Shown here: piece by piece, positions 10,335-20,525 of the stretch
Numbering within the stretch: the stretch's first letter is position 1
Layout of the letters: each line of letters starts with the position of its first letter
Assembly: GCA_030847615.1 (NCBI GenBank)
Contig: JAUMIR010000004.1
Coordinates: forward strand, 105,600,001 to 105,664,000
Direction of reading: 5' to 3'
DNA from: Gambelia wislizenii
Taxonomy: Eukaryota; Chordata; Lepidosauria; Squamata; Crotaphytidae
Length of the DNA: 64,000 bases
Notes under the pieces: model-generated
What the model saw: the letters and a program-made list of their open reading frames with translations, nothing else
Told to the model about the DNA's origin: nothing
Database searches by the model: none
Made by a program: the position numbers and the translations under genes

Positions 10335-10990
10335 TATATCCATCACAAAAGCATAAGCATAACATGTGGGAAAAGCTGTGGGGGGCAATTGTTTAAACTC
10401 ATTTTAACAAAACTCTTTCCTAGAAACATAGAATTTATTTTGCTTTCTTGCTTTTGCTGTGTTGCCAGCATATGACACATGGGTTTGTTTTCCCTTATTC
10501 AATGATTTCCCCATCATTTCATGCTGCCACAAAAGTACAACATGTCCCTCAGTACATCAATCAAATATGTTCAAATAGCAAAAAAGATCATTTTACCATC
10601 AGCTCCATCATGTTATTAGTCAGCTAGCTTTGTGGAACATGACAAAGGAACAGGTGTTTGAATTATTTTATGTAGAAAGAGTGTTAAAATGGTTCATCAG
10701 TGTCAGGATATTGGTCTGATCTTTATTTTTTAAGAAGGTGTAAGCAGGTAGGAGGAAAGCAAAAAGAAAGTAAGAAATGTAAGAAGAAGATACTTAACAT
10801 TTTACTGTAGTTTTTATCTAAATGTCAATTAAAAATTGAACCGTTTGTAGGAATACTTATATTGTGCTAACTGTTCTCAAATATGATATCCTACAAACCT
10901 GAAAAACATTAATCTGGTGGTCGGGAACTGGCAACCCATAGGTCAGGTTTGGCTTTTTAAACTAGACAAGGACTGAGAAAATAAACAATT
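10335..10990. other. no feature recognised
   Basis: AT-rich sequence without recognisable genes or repeats. Confidence 0.35.
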
Positions 10991-10991
10991 G

Positions 10992-11571
10992 GGACTTTAT
11001 CAGATGCAGCAAATATGGCGTCATAAGGATGCCTAAGGATCGCAAAAGGGCACGCATACCAGACAACAGTGTCCTTCCACGATCATATCTTGCCAATAAG
11101 CCATACTTTTTTGTTGATGGGTGAAGCTGTCAATTGAGCTCCCCTGATGCTTTGTTGCTGGCATTGCCAGCGTTTGAAACCTCACACCATTTTTTTCTCA
11201 TAATTGCACCATTAATGACAAAACACTTCCAGGTGAGATCAGGACACTTTTTTTATGGAGACACTTTTTTTATGATCCTTACCCCATGGTGCACTTGGGA
11301 CTTTTTAAGTGTGTGTCTGTGCTTGTGTTCACTTTTTACTGTATGTCTTTCTTTTAGTTTTATTTTTAAATTTCCCACACTTGCATCTTCTCACAAGATT
11401 TGCAGAGATCACAAGTGCAGAAGTGAATGGAGCTCCATTCACTCTCAATGCCTGGGCTGTCTCTTTAATGCTACAGAATGTAGGTCTGGTGGGGGGTGTC
11501 TTTTGCTGGCATAAAAAAAAATTAAAATATGCCAGCAAAAGAAGAATAATGGGGATGGTCTGATAAAGTCC
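10992..11571 (+). mobile_element. A-type MITE, 580 bp
   Basis: The ends are GGACTTTATCAGATGC and GTCTGATAAAGTCC. The interior has the family modules in order: GGATGCCTAAGGATC, TTTTGTTGATGGGT, TTGCTGGCATTGCCAGCG, AACACTTCCAGGTGAGATC, AAATTTCCCACACTTGC, AGTGAATGGAGCTCC and the ATGCCAGCAAAAG block. Flanking triplets (TTG and TCT) do not match in this copy. Confidence 0.75.
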
Positions 11572-11629
11572 TCTGTCTCCACTGCTTTGTTCCAGAAATC
11601 AGAGAGAAAGAGGCGGAGTTGTTGTTTTT

Positions 11630-11710
11630 ATATCCTATTTATATTCTACCTTTCTCCCAATACTGGGGACCAAAGTGGCACACACCACAATTGTTTTTAA
11701 AAAAATAGAT
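11630..11710 (-). repeat. L2-like LINE 3'-end fragment
   Basis: TTTATATTCTACCTTTCTCC followed by an A-rich tail matches the repeat end described at 5705. Confidence 0.35.
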
Positions 11711-12083
11711 ACAACTAAAAACATAGTATGTTTTACCAGTTAGAATATGGTTAGACAATAGTTAAAGTGTAGTTAAACAAAATGGTTTTGACACAAGGAG
11801 TTGAAGTGAATAATTCTTCTTTTGCATTTCAGGAAGAACTTGTGCTAAATCTACCCCCAACCCCTCTGCAACCTGTATGTAAATACGTGAAAATAATTGC
11901 ATCTGAAACTTCAAAGTACAAGGGAGAAATAGGCATTCCACCATGTTGACCCCCAAATGCAAAAAGATTGCAAATCACTCTTGCTCTTTCTTCCAGTACT
12001 TTCTTATAATGCAGAAAATCATTCAGGAAAAACTAATGAGGGGAAAAATCGCCTCCCATTAATGCAGGGGTAGTACAGATGGT

Positions 12084-12109
12084 AAAAAAAAAAAAAAAAA
12101 AAAAAAAAA
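12084..12109 (+). repeat. poly-A run
   Basis: An uninterrupted run of about 26 adenines. It lies at one end of the repeat unit that follows and may be the retroposon tail of the minus-oriented unit or chance slippage. Confidence 0.7.
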
Positions 12110-12243
12110 CTTCTTAGAATCTGCAGGGAATCCCATGTGTCCAAATCCCCCAGAGTTTTGTCCTTTTCGGAGGGAGGGAGAGCAAAAGTTGGGGAAAGTC
12201 CACAGCAAAAGCCTCCAAGACATAGATTTCCCTTGGTTTTTTT

Positions 12244-12445
12244 CCAGGCTGTGAGGCTGTGTTTTGGAATAGATTCTTTCTGACGTTTCGCCTGCATCTG
12301 TGGCTGTCATCCTCAGCCTATGGATGCCAGCCACAGATGCAGGAGAAACATCAGAAAGAAACTATTCCAGAACACAGCCTCACAGCCCGGAAAAATCCCA
12401 AGGGAAATCTGTGGATGCCGGCCGTGAAAGCCTTCGACTTCACAG
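12244..12445. repeat. inverted pair of a repeat with a hammerhead-like core
   Basis: Left arm 12247-12306 and right arm about 12330-12389 are inverted copies: GGCTGTGAGGCTGTGTT pairs with AACACAGCCTCACAGCC. On the minus strand the left unit reads CTGAGGA (12316-12310), 20 nt, then GAAAC (12289-12285), the spacing of a hammerhead ribozyme core around stem II. The right unit has the same order but its first core block is damaged (CTATGGA). The unit continues rightwards as GCCGGCCGTGAAAGCCTTCG. I know this unit as an abundant lizard repeat, possibly tied to Penelope-like elements. Confidence 0.5.
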
Positions 12446-12489
12446 CCTCCAAGACATTTCCTGAGTTTTTTTAAAACCCCAACAGAAAT

Positions 12490-12973
12490 GTGCAACATTG
12501 CCTGTTATGACAACTGAATCACATTGCATTGCATTGCATTGCATTGCATTGCATTGCTGAAGAAGACAGCTGATTGGTTGGATGTGCCAGGGGGTGGAGC
12601 TTGGTAAGATAGCAGATGGCTGAACCACCATGTTGGCTTGTCTTCATAGTGATTGTGAGCTGAGGAGAAGAAACAGGCTTTCTTTCCTTCTTTTTTCATT
12701 AGTTAAGCAGAAGATCACTCTTCATTTGGATTTAGTTTTTCTTTTTTAAAAAATACTGTTTGGCAGGGGCAAGTTGGGGAGTACAACACTGCGAGTAATT
12801 CACTCATGGCTGCCATCTTGATTCACTGGCATGCCTCCGTGTGAACAGCAAACACAGAGAGCTTCGCACACCAGTTATCTTGCCAAAAAAATCATTGAGA
12901 AAGATGGCAGCTGCTGAAAATTGGCGTTTCTGTGCCCCAGTTCACATTTTATTTGCTTGTCTAGACCAGCCCT
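12490..12973. mobile_element. D-type MITE copy 2 (probable)
   Basis: The right end GCTTGTCTAGACCAGCCCT is the inverse of the D-type end AGGGCTTGTCTAAAC. Inside are CTGATTGGTTGGATGTGCC, a GGGGGTGGAGCTTGG block and CACCATGTTGGC, matching modules of 9556-9979 and 17618-18235. The left end is blurred by the pentanucleotide array. Confidence 0.45.
12522..12557 (+). repeat. (ATTGC)n microsatellite
   Basis: Seven head-to-tail copies of the pentamer CATTG. Confidence 0.9.
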
Positions 12974-14185
12974 CAGAAACCAGGTTTAATGGTTGTTAAC
13001 CAGCATAGCTTGGCTTGTTCTGAAACTAGTAATACCTTCCAGGTTTCAATGAATTTGGAAACTGTGATTAATTAGAGTTCCTGGATTAACGAGACATGCT
13101 GTGAAGGAAGGAGGAGGACAGGCCCTATGTGTATGCAAAGTGAGGCAGGTGCCTCAGGCACCAGATGCTGGAGATCAAGAACCAACAGCAAGATGTAGTA
13201 GGGCAAAGCTGTCTGTACTCCAGCTTTCCCTGAGCCCCCTGAACTGATGTCACTTGCTTTTGAGAGGCATCAAGTTGTTTATTTTAACTTTTGAGGCTGT
13301 AAAATGTTGTCATTTCTAAATGTACAGTGGCTTTGTTTCTGTCACTTATTCATTCAGATGTAACTACACATCCAGACTTGATAGCTAGTTTTGATCTTTG
13401 ATTGTGTGCCATCAGATTTTTAGGAGTAATTCTAATCCCACCCAGTGGCCATAATTTGAGAATGCCGTTGCTCCAGAAGCCTGTAATGAAAGAGTAGGTT
13501 CCATGGAATGAAATGAGACTTACTTGTACATGAATATATTTTGGATTCAACTCAGAATGGATTTGCCCACAGGGAAAATTTACGTGAAAATAGAAATAAA
13601 TGATGCAACATGAGAAGGCAAACTTCCAGCTTGAAAAGTGGCACGTGTTACATGAATATTTATCAGTAATAGTAACACAGGTATAAATTTTAATGGTGAA
13701 AAATAGGAGTCTGATCTTCTAGATTTATATCCTTACATGTGGATTAGATCTTTACAGATGCCTTCTGATAATGTAGTAGGCTATAAAACCACGGATATAA
13801 TACATAAGTAGGTGGTAGGTACAGAGCTGAAGATAAGCTACTCTTTTCTTTAGTAATAACACATAACTTGGAATTATACAGGCTAGCCTGCAGATATTCA
13901 TAAGGAATTTTCTACATTTGATTGATAACCTTGCTGTTGTCTCCAGCCAGGATTTTAAAGGCAATCAGGCCTGCATGCAGCTAGTAACATAGCAGATTTC
14001 TCTTTAGAATTGTAAAGGCTAAAAAGTAAGTTGAAACTTTTGAAATGAAACAGCTGGAAAGTTTGGGCAAAAGTATTGGCACTAGGTCCTTCTTGGTCCT
14101 CCACAATTTGCCATGAAGACAAAGCAATGCACAGAGTGGAGAGAATGGGGAGTAAGATGCCACACGTATAGCTGCTGCTGCTGCT
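12974..14185. other. no gene recognised
   Basis: AT-rich sequence with no recognisable coding region. Short frames near 13350-13960 show no domain. Confidence 0.35.
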
Positions 14186-14510
14186 ACTGTTGTTGTTGTT
14201 GTTGTTGTTGTTGTTGTGTGTCTTCAAATCATTTCTGACTTATGGCCACTTTGAGGCAAACCTATCATATGTTTTTCTTGGCAAGATTTGTTAAGAGGGA
14301 GTTTTCCATTCCCTTCTTCTGAGGCTGAGAAAATGTGACGTGGCCAAAGTCACCCACTGGGTTTCTGTGGCCCAGTGTGGATTTGAAATCTCTACTTCTA
14401 GAATCATAGTCTAATTTATTTATTTTATTTATTTATGCAATTTATATGCCGCCTTTCTCCCGAAGCGGGACCCAAGGTCAACATTCATACCACTACACCA
14501 TGCCAACCTT
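14183..14510 (-). mobile_element. SINE1 copy, reverse, with a LINE-end fragment inside
   Basis: Reading on the minus strand, the tail is a long CAA repeat (14188-14217) and the body has AAGTCAGAAATGATTTGAAG and the GGTGACTTTGGCC block. The head TGGCATGGTGTAGTGGTATG lies at about 14491-14510. Between body and head sits a 70-bp block (about 14414-14483) with ATATGCCGCCTTTCTCCCG, the L2-like 3' end. Confidence 0.7.
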
Positions 14511-14606
14511 CCCTCTTGTAGAAAGGAATGGTAATTACAATAGTACAGACTGGAACAATTGCAAGATCTCAGAGTTGCCTGGGTTTTTGTTTGTTTGTTT
14601 GTTTGT

Positions 14607-14877
14607 TTTTTATTTTATTGATTGATTTATACCCCGCTCTTCAGCCACAAGGCTATCAGAGCGGCTTACAAATTGTTTTAAGCAATAGCTATTTACACAT
14701 CTACACTGCATTAAACAGTTTCCAATGTGTGTTAGCTAATTGCCCCCACAAGCTGGGTACTCAATTTACTGACCTACGAAAGGATGGAAGGCTGAGTGAA
14801 CCTTAGAGCCCTCTGGAATCGAACTTGCAACGTGGTGACTTGCAGTACTGGCATTTAACCACTGTGCCACCAGGGCT
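14607..14877 (-). mobile_element. SINE2 (tRNA-derived, L2-like tail), reverse
   Basis: On the minus strand the head is AGCCCTGGTGGCACAGTGG and TGCAAGTTCGATTCCAGAGG, with tRNA-like A and B boxes. The body has CTCAGCCTTCCATCC and the tail AGAGCGGGGTATAAATCAAT. Three other copies lie at 38528, 47246 and 50366. Confidence 0.8.
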
Positions 14878-15045
14878 TCAAAAATTCCCAGTTTTTCAAG
14901 AGAAGTAAAAAAGCCAAAATGCCCTAGTGAGATTACTGGTAGAGTTTGAAAAGCTATGAATTGCCCCTTCAAATGTCACAAGGGTGCATTTTAAAAAAAT
15001 GTAGACCCAGTCTATTGATACAAGCTATGAAGAATGATGGGTGTG

Positions 15046-15075
15046 AATTCATTCATTCATTCATTCATTCATTCA
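15046..15075 (+). repeat. (ATTC)n microsatellite
   Basis: Seven or more tandem copies of ATTC. It is followed by ATGCAATTTATATCCCACC, the L2-like LINE end. Confidence 0.85.
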
Positions 15076-15145
15076 TGCAATTTATATCCCACCTTAAAAC
15101 AAAGTACAATTAAAAATCTAGTAATAACAAAGTAATAAAATGTTA

Positions 15146-15329
15146 CAGAGCCAGTGTAGTACAGAGGTTTGAATGTTGAACTAGGACTCTGGAGGACAAG
15201 GGTTCAAATCCTCACTCAGCCACTGAAACCCAGTGGGTAACTCTGAGCAAGTCACACCCTCTGAGGAAGGCAAAGGGAAAGGCAACCCCCTTCTGAAAAC
15301 ATCTTGCCAAGAAAACCCCTTTAGGGGTC
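15146..15329 (+). mobile_element. SINE1 copy, 3' end replaced by MITE sequence
   Basis: The head GAGCCAGTGTAGTACAGAGG, box GGGTTCAAATCC and the body through TTGCCAAGAAAACCCC are present. The tail ends at the shared word AGGGGTC, where A-type MITE sequence takes over. Confidence 0.75.
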
Positions 15330-15654
15330 TTAGGATGCCTAATGATTATGAGAGAGCACACATACCAGACGATGACATCCTTTCACGATCATGTATTGTT
15401 AAAAAGCCATCCTATTTTATTGACTGGCCAAGCTGTCATTTGATCCTCTGTGGCAATTTGTTGCCAGCATTGCCAGCATTTGAATCCGCACATCTTACTT
15501 AATGTGAGTAACCATCTTACTCACATTAACGCAACGTGAATGGGCAAACACTTCTGGGTGCAATCAGGACAGCCAAGTTGGGGACACTCTTTTTAATACA
15601 CACACACACACGTGTACTTGGGACAGGTGAACAAAAAAATAATCTGATAAAATA
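15330..15654 (+). mobile_element. A-type MITE remnant
   Basis: GTCTTAGGATGCCTAATGAT, TTTTATTGACTGGCC, GCCAGCATTGCCAGCATTTG and AACACTTCTGGGTGC follow A-type order. The right end is ATCTGATAAAATATTG. The left terminus is lost at the SINE junction, and a CA-rich run at 15597-15610 has expanded. Confidence 0.7.
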
Positions 15655-16139
15655 TTGTGTTGTGTTACTATTGCTCTCTGTATTTGTTGAAAATGAGAGA
15701 TTTCTGCATGAAGATTTCATCTACTTTTTACTTTGGTTTAGAGACTGCTAAGCACTTGGAAAAATCTGATTGCTCTTTGTGTAAGAAGATGATTAGACCA
15801 TGTGTGGACAGTAAGATTACTGGAAAAATTGACTTATAAACTAAAAGCAACCAGAGGAGAAAACAGATGAGATTTTTTTTTTTCAGACATTTGGTATCCA
15901 TTTGTTATTTCTGCAGATTGGTCCACCTTCATAGCACATGAAGCACTGATGTTGCTTTCCTCTTGAGTTGTAAACTCAAAACTAACCCATAATAGCTTTG
16001 TAGATCACTTTTCTCCATACTATTGTGATCTGTTCTGTAATTCTCTTTGGTTTTTTTTGCTAAGATCATATGGTCTAGTACACCTGAAAAGTGTACCTTT
16101 TGTTAAGGTCATAGTGTCTAGCATACCTGAAAATAATTC

Positions 16140-16770
16140 ATTTGTGTATTTACTAAAATATTTATATCCTGCTCTTAATCTTAGGATTTCAGGGCAGCAT
16201 ACAGATAAAGCAATACATGTTTTTAAACAATTCCAAATTAAAACAATAAAACTCCTAAAACAGAACAGAAACATACTGAGTAGAGCAAGTTAAAACAGTT
16301 TGAAAGGCCACAACATTTTAAAACCATATACATGCACCATTCAGGTAAATTAAGCCCCAAAGGAGTTTGACCTCCAAGGGGAGGGCATTCCATAAGTGGA
16401 GTGCAACAGCCGAGAAGGCCCTCTCCCATGTCCCCTCATATCATATTGTCCCCCAGTGGTGGGCCTCCTGAAGATCTCTGTTCTTGGATAGGTATATATA
16501 GGGAGAGGCACCTTCAGGTATTGAGGTTCCAAGCCATTTGGGGCTTTAAATGTCATAACAGCAGCTTAAATTCTGACCAGTAGAGAACTGGCAGTCAGTG
16601 CAGTACCTTTAAGGTCAGTGTTACCTATGGGTTACACCAGTCAGCAATCTTACTGTTGCAGTCTGCATTAGCTGTAGCCTCTGAGTCATCTTCAAGGACA
16701 GCCCCACATAGAGGGCATTGCAGTAGTCCAATTGGGTGGGCTACTGTGACTAAGGAGTTTACCACACTCT
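16140..16770 (-). pseudogene. L2-like LINE 3' fragment with RT C-terminal remains
   Basis: On the minus strand, in broken frames, words such as TFKAPNGLEPQYLKV and GPSRLLHSTYGMPSPWRS match the C-terminal RT region of L2/CR1 LINEs (KALNGLGPxYL, then RLWNSLPxEVR). The 3' end (low coordinate) carries the TATCCTGCTC repeat end also seen alone at several places here. It is heavily decayed with no open frame above 70 codons. Confidence 0.6.
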
Positions 16771-17162
16771 GGAGAAAAGAGGTGAGGCATCAGAAATGTT
16801 CCGTCTTCTGCGCTGCCTTACCGCATGATATCATCATTCTTTCGTTCCTGTTCTATGAGGTAAAACTGCATCTTTTTGCTAACTGAAAAAACATGTTAGC
16901 AAAAAGACGTGGTTTTACCTCAGTCCCCCACAAGACCAGAATGCCGGAAGAACGCCAACAGAGACTGATCTAGGAGTACTCCCATGCTATGCACCTACTC
17001 CTTCATGGGTTTTGCAACCACCTACAGCACTGGCAGCTTTCGTCAGACTTGAGAACCACTAATCCACAGAGCCTTCATCTCACTGAGATCTAGCTTAAGT
17101 TTATTGGTCCTCATCCAGCCCATTATAGCTTCAATAAAATATATGTAAAAATTAGATAGCAC

Positions 17163-17380
17163 AATGCTATCAAGAAGGAGCCAATGTGGTATAGTGGCTT
17201 GAGTGTTGGACTACGACTCTGGAGAGCAGGGTTCAAATCCCTGTTTGGCCGTAAAAAACACACTGGGTGAGCTTGGGCAAGTCACATACTCTCAGCCTAA
17301 GGAGACCCCATGATAGATTCACTTTAGGGTCACTGTAAGTTGGAAATGACTTGAAGGCACACAACAACAAATGCTATCAA
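17163..17380 (+). mobile_element. SINE1 copy with 11-bp target duplication
   Basis: Head GAGCCAATGTGGTATAGTGG, B box GGGTTCAAATCC, tail GGAAATGACTTGAAGGC and CAACAACAA. AATGCTATCAA is duplicated exactly at 17163-17173 and 17370-17380. Confidence 0.88.
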
Positions 17381-17617
17381 CGTAAGTGCTGGCTATTTTT
17401 TTTTAAGTATGTTAATTAATTGACCTGTCCCCACCCCATTTGTGTTTTTTTTTTCAAATACCTTGGGGAAAAATGTGCAGCTACTACCTCACTAATTATA
17501 TATGCCTAGTTCTTTGTCTTTTTAAATGTTATGGCAATGTTTGTGCAGAGTGATACAGTCTGATATTGTGCATGGAATGTAACTCAATGACTTCTCTATA
17601 ACTGACCAGTACTGACC

Positions 17618-18235
17618 AGGGCTTGTCTAAACGGTAAAAATAATCCTAAAGGAATGTGAATGGAGGGTCTATACAAATGGATATTCACATAAATGCGTAT
17701 CATTCGGAAGGGGGGCAGCCAAATCTACCACAAACTCCATGTGGGAAACCTCCAGGGCTTCTCCCAGATTTTTTTAAAAGCTCCATATGGCATGCGAATG
17801 TGCGATCATTTAGACTCTTGCATTCACATTGGTGCAAGCAGGGAGCATAATCTGATTGGCTGGAAAAGCATGGGGGTGGGGCTAGCAAAGAGGGAAAGTG
17901 ACTGCTGCCGCCATGTTTGATTTTTTGCTAAGTGAGGGTCCGGTAAGGGAATAAAACAGTGTTTTTTTTTTGGGTGGGGGTTGTTTGTTTTGAGTAAAAC
18001 TCTCTTTTTTGTAAATACAAAATATCACATGTGTATACCATGGTAAACTGGGTTGTTTTTTTTTAATGGTGGCATCCAGTTTTAAAGTGTGAGTAAATCA
18101 CTTGCAGATGCCATCTTGCCTAGGGGTCATGCAAAGTTTAGCGGGGCTCTTTTGACCTTTTAGACAGGTCTCAGTGCTGCGAATGGCTGCTTTTCTAGAC
18201 ATGTTCCTACTTCCCCCCTTATATAGACAGGACCT
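17618..18235 (+). mobile_element. D-type MITE copy 3
   Basis: The ends are AGGGCTTGTCTAAACGG and ATAGACAGGACCT. Inside are CCACAAACTCCATGTGGG, a CTGATTGGCTGG / GGGGGTGGGGCTAGC block, GCCGCCATGTTTGATTTTTT and AATAAAACAGTG. No coding capacity. It is the most complete D copy in the window. Confidence 0.55.
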
Positions 18236-18926
18236 AAGACTACCCAAACATATTTACATATTCTTATAATGCATTCTGAAATCTTGCACTATCAAGTGAA
18301 CATCAGACATTTAACAAGCAGAATCAGTCCTAACTAAGCAACTTCATTACCTAGTTAAAGAACTCTTGTTTCACAAGTTATTTATGGGCCATATGACTAT
18401 GGTTGGTTACATAACATCATAGGGATCAACTTAAACTAGTTTGTCCAGACACTATGCAATCCAACTGGAGCATTTCAATAAAGCTCAGTGTTTCCCTTGG
18501 GTGCCCTGTGCTGAATCTAGCTATTAACAACATTTTCTGTAATCCAAGACTGCCTCTATTGCTCAAAATATAGAGCAAGCGTTCTGGAGATGTAAGATGG
18601 TGAATTTTCTGAAAAGTTGCCATTCATAAATAAAAGTCATATGTTCTCTTAAATTATCTGAAAGAAAAATATATATATGGGCCACTTTTTCCCTTGCACT
18701 GTTCCCATATGTAACAAAGAAGAGTAGCATTATTCCTCACTGAAGTCTTTGAGAGAGACTCTTCTCTCAGGTCGGCCACCCTCGAGATACATCTGGTGAG
18801 AAGACAAGAAAGGGCCTTTTCAGTAGTACTACCAGACTCTGGACCATTTTGCTATGGGAGACTAAGTCCTCTTCTTCTCTCTTGTCCTTACACTGGCAAG
18901 TAACCATTGTTACTCTGGCAGGCCTT
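18236..18926. other. no feature recognised
   Basis: AT-rich sequence. The block 18770-18930 has words such as GAAAGGGCCTTTTCAGTAGT that may come from another LINE C-terminus but are too decayed to assign. Confidence 0.3.
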
Positions 18927-18927
18927 T

Positions 18928-19143
18928 GGCTGCATCTGCACTGAAGACACAATCCAGTTTGGCACTGTATTAACTGCTATGGCTCAATGCTATGGAATCC
19001 TGGGATTTATAGTTTCATGAGATATTTAGCCTTCTCTATCAGAGAGCTCTGGCGCCACAGCAAACTACAAATCCGAGGATTCCATAGGCCATGGCAGTTA
19101 AAATGCTATCAAACTGGATTATTTCTGCAGTGCAGATACAGCC
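18928..19143. mobile_element. palindromic MITE (F type), 216 bp
   Basis: The ends are GGCTGCATCTGCACTG and CAGTGCAGATACAGCC. Arms continue with AATCCAGTTTGGCACTGTAT against ATGCTATCAAACTGGATT and ATGGAATCCTGGGATTTATA against its inverse. It is flanked by TTT on both sides. Related fragments lie at 28826-29008, 57516-57602 and 59069-59257. Confidence 0.7.
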
Positions 19144-19284
19144 TTTGACATGTAAGCTGGTCTACAGCTGAAGGAAGGGGGCTGTTTAACCATTTGGATG
19201 CTGGCTTGCATTTTTCATTGTTTACTTTTCTTTAATGTTTTTTTTTATCATGATTATTATTAGCTGTCTTTGGTGGAAAGGCTT

Positions 19285-20385
19285 GGGTATTAACTCTCTG
19301 GCTTTTCTTCGCAAACGAAGATTCAGGAAGGATTCATCCCACGCTTTCTGCAAGCTCGCTGATGACTAGAAAGACCAATCCGAGATAAACAAGTCCGGTT
19401 GCAAAAAGCACAGCAGAAGGTCTCCTTGGGTGATGTTTTTGGGTTGTGATTCTTTCTGCGTTGTCGTTTTTCTTCAAGACTTATTCGTCGTGAGTTCTCA
19501 AATAAAGCTGCAGCATTGTGGATAGTGCGTCTCCATGCCTCCCGATGTGAGGCCAGGGTGGACCACTGTTGGTGATCAATTTGGCCGAGCCTGAGATGTT
19601 GTTTCAGGGAGTCTTTGTATCGCTCTTTTGGAGCGCCCCTCTTAAGCTGACCCGTGGCGAGTTCACCGTAGAGTAGTATTTTTGGGAGGCGATGGTCCTC
19701 CATCCTAGAAACGTGCCCTGCCCAGCGCAGCTGTGTTCTCAATATCATGGCCTCAATGCTGGTGATCCCTGCTTGCTCAAGGACAGCAACATTCGTCACA
19801 TAGTCAGTCCAGTGTATATTTAGGATTGTGCGTAGACAGCGCTGATGAAAGCGCTCGAGGAGTCGTAGGTGGTGGCGATAGGTGACCCATGTTCCAGATC
19901 CATAAAGGAGGATAGACAGTATGATGGCTCTATACACACTGATTTTTGTGCTTTGCCTCAGGTGTTTATTGCTCCAGACTCTTTTGTGAAGTCTTCCAAA
20001 TGCACTATATGCCTTTGCTAATCTGTGATCGATCTCTTTGTCAATCTTGGCATCTGAGGAGATGATGCTTCCCAGGTAGGTGAACTGCTGAACGGACTTG
20101 AGCACAGATTTGCCGACGGCAATGTGGGGATGGTGGTATTCGTCCTGTGGCACAGGCTGGTAAAGAACTTCTGTTTTCTTCAGGTTGATTCCAGCCCAAA
20201 CAGCTCTGCAGCTGTTGCAAAGCAGGATGTTAGGCACTGCAGAGCTGCTTCTGTGTGGGCAACAAGGGCAGCAGCATCGGTGAAGAGCAGCTCACGGACT
20301 AGATAGTTTAGAGTCTTAGTGTGAGCCCTCAGATGGCTTAAGTTAAACAAGCTACCATCAGTACGGTAACGTTACCGGGTATTAA
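19285..20385 (-). mobile_element. 5'-truncated non-LTR retrotransposon with 9-bp target duplication
   Basis: The insert (19294-20376) is flanked by identical GGGTATTAA at 19285-19293 and 20377-20385. It is oriented to the minus strand and starts inside the RT domain, so it is a target-primed, 5'-truncated insertion. Its 3' end lies just past the coding stop with no long poly-A. Another, older copy is at 1798-3116. Confidence 0.85.
19323..20237 (-). pseudogene. LINE reverse transcriptase C-terminal frame (304 codons)
   Basis: This is the longest open frame in the window. It encodes the part of a non-LTR RT after the catalytic box: thumb-like and C-terminal words YLGSIISSDAKIDKEIDHRL (about residues 54-73), VYRAIILSILLYGSGTW (about 101-117) and LRWAGHVSRMEDHRLPKI. 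It ends in a Cys/His finger, CAFCNRTC then SHQRAC, at about residues 277-297. Upstream of its ATG another frame gives LFNLSHLRAHTKT and ELLFTDAAALVAHTE; the catalytic FADD box reads FTDA and a one-base shift separates the two frames. The start codon is therefore accidental. It would have acted in reverse transcription of the element RNA at the chromosomal target. I did not fix the clade. Confidence 0.8.
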
Positions 20386-20525
20386 ATAAACAAGGAATTA
20401 ATATGAAGATGGCTTTGTTGAATGGGGAAGGGATGCCCCTACTATATAAACTGTGTATAGCTGGTGATAAAAGTCCCAATATATAATTAAAAAATGGAAC
20501 AGTTCCATTAACAGTGGGTATTCTA

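Noticed and set aside
11134..11514. 126-codon frame rich in Phe, Leu and Cys resembling a membrane protein
   Set aside because: It lies wholly in an A-type MITE; the same block in other copies is not open.
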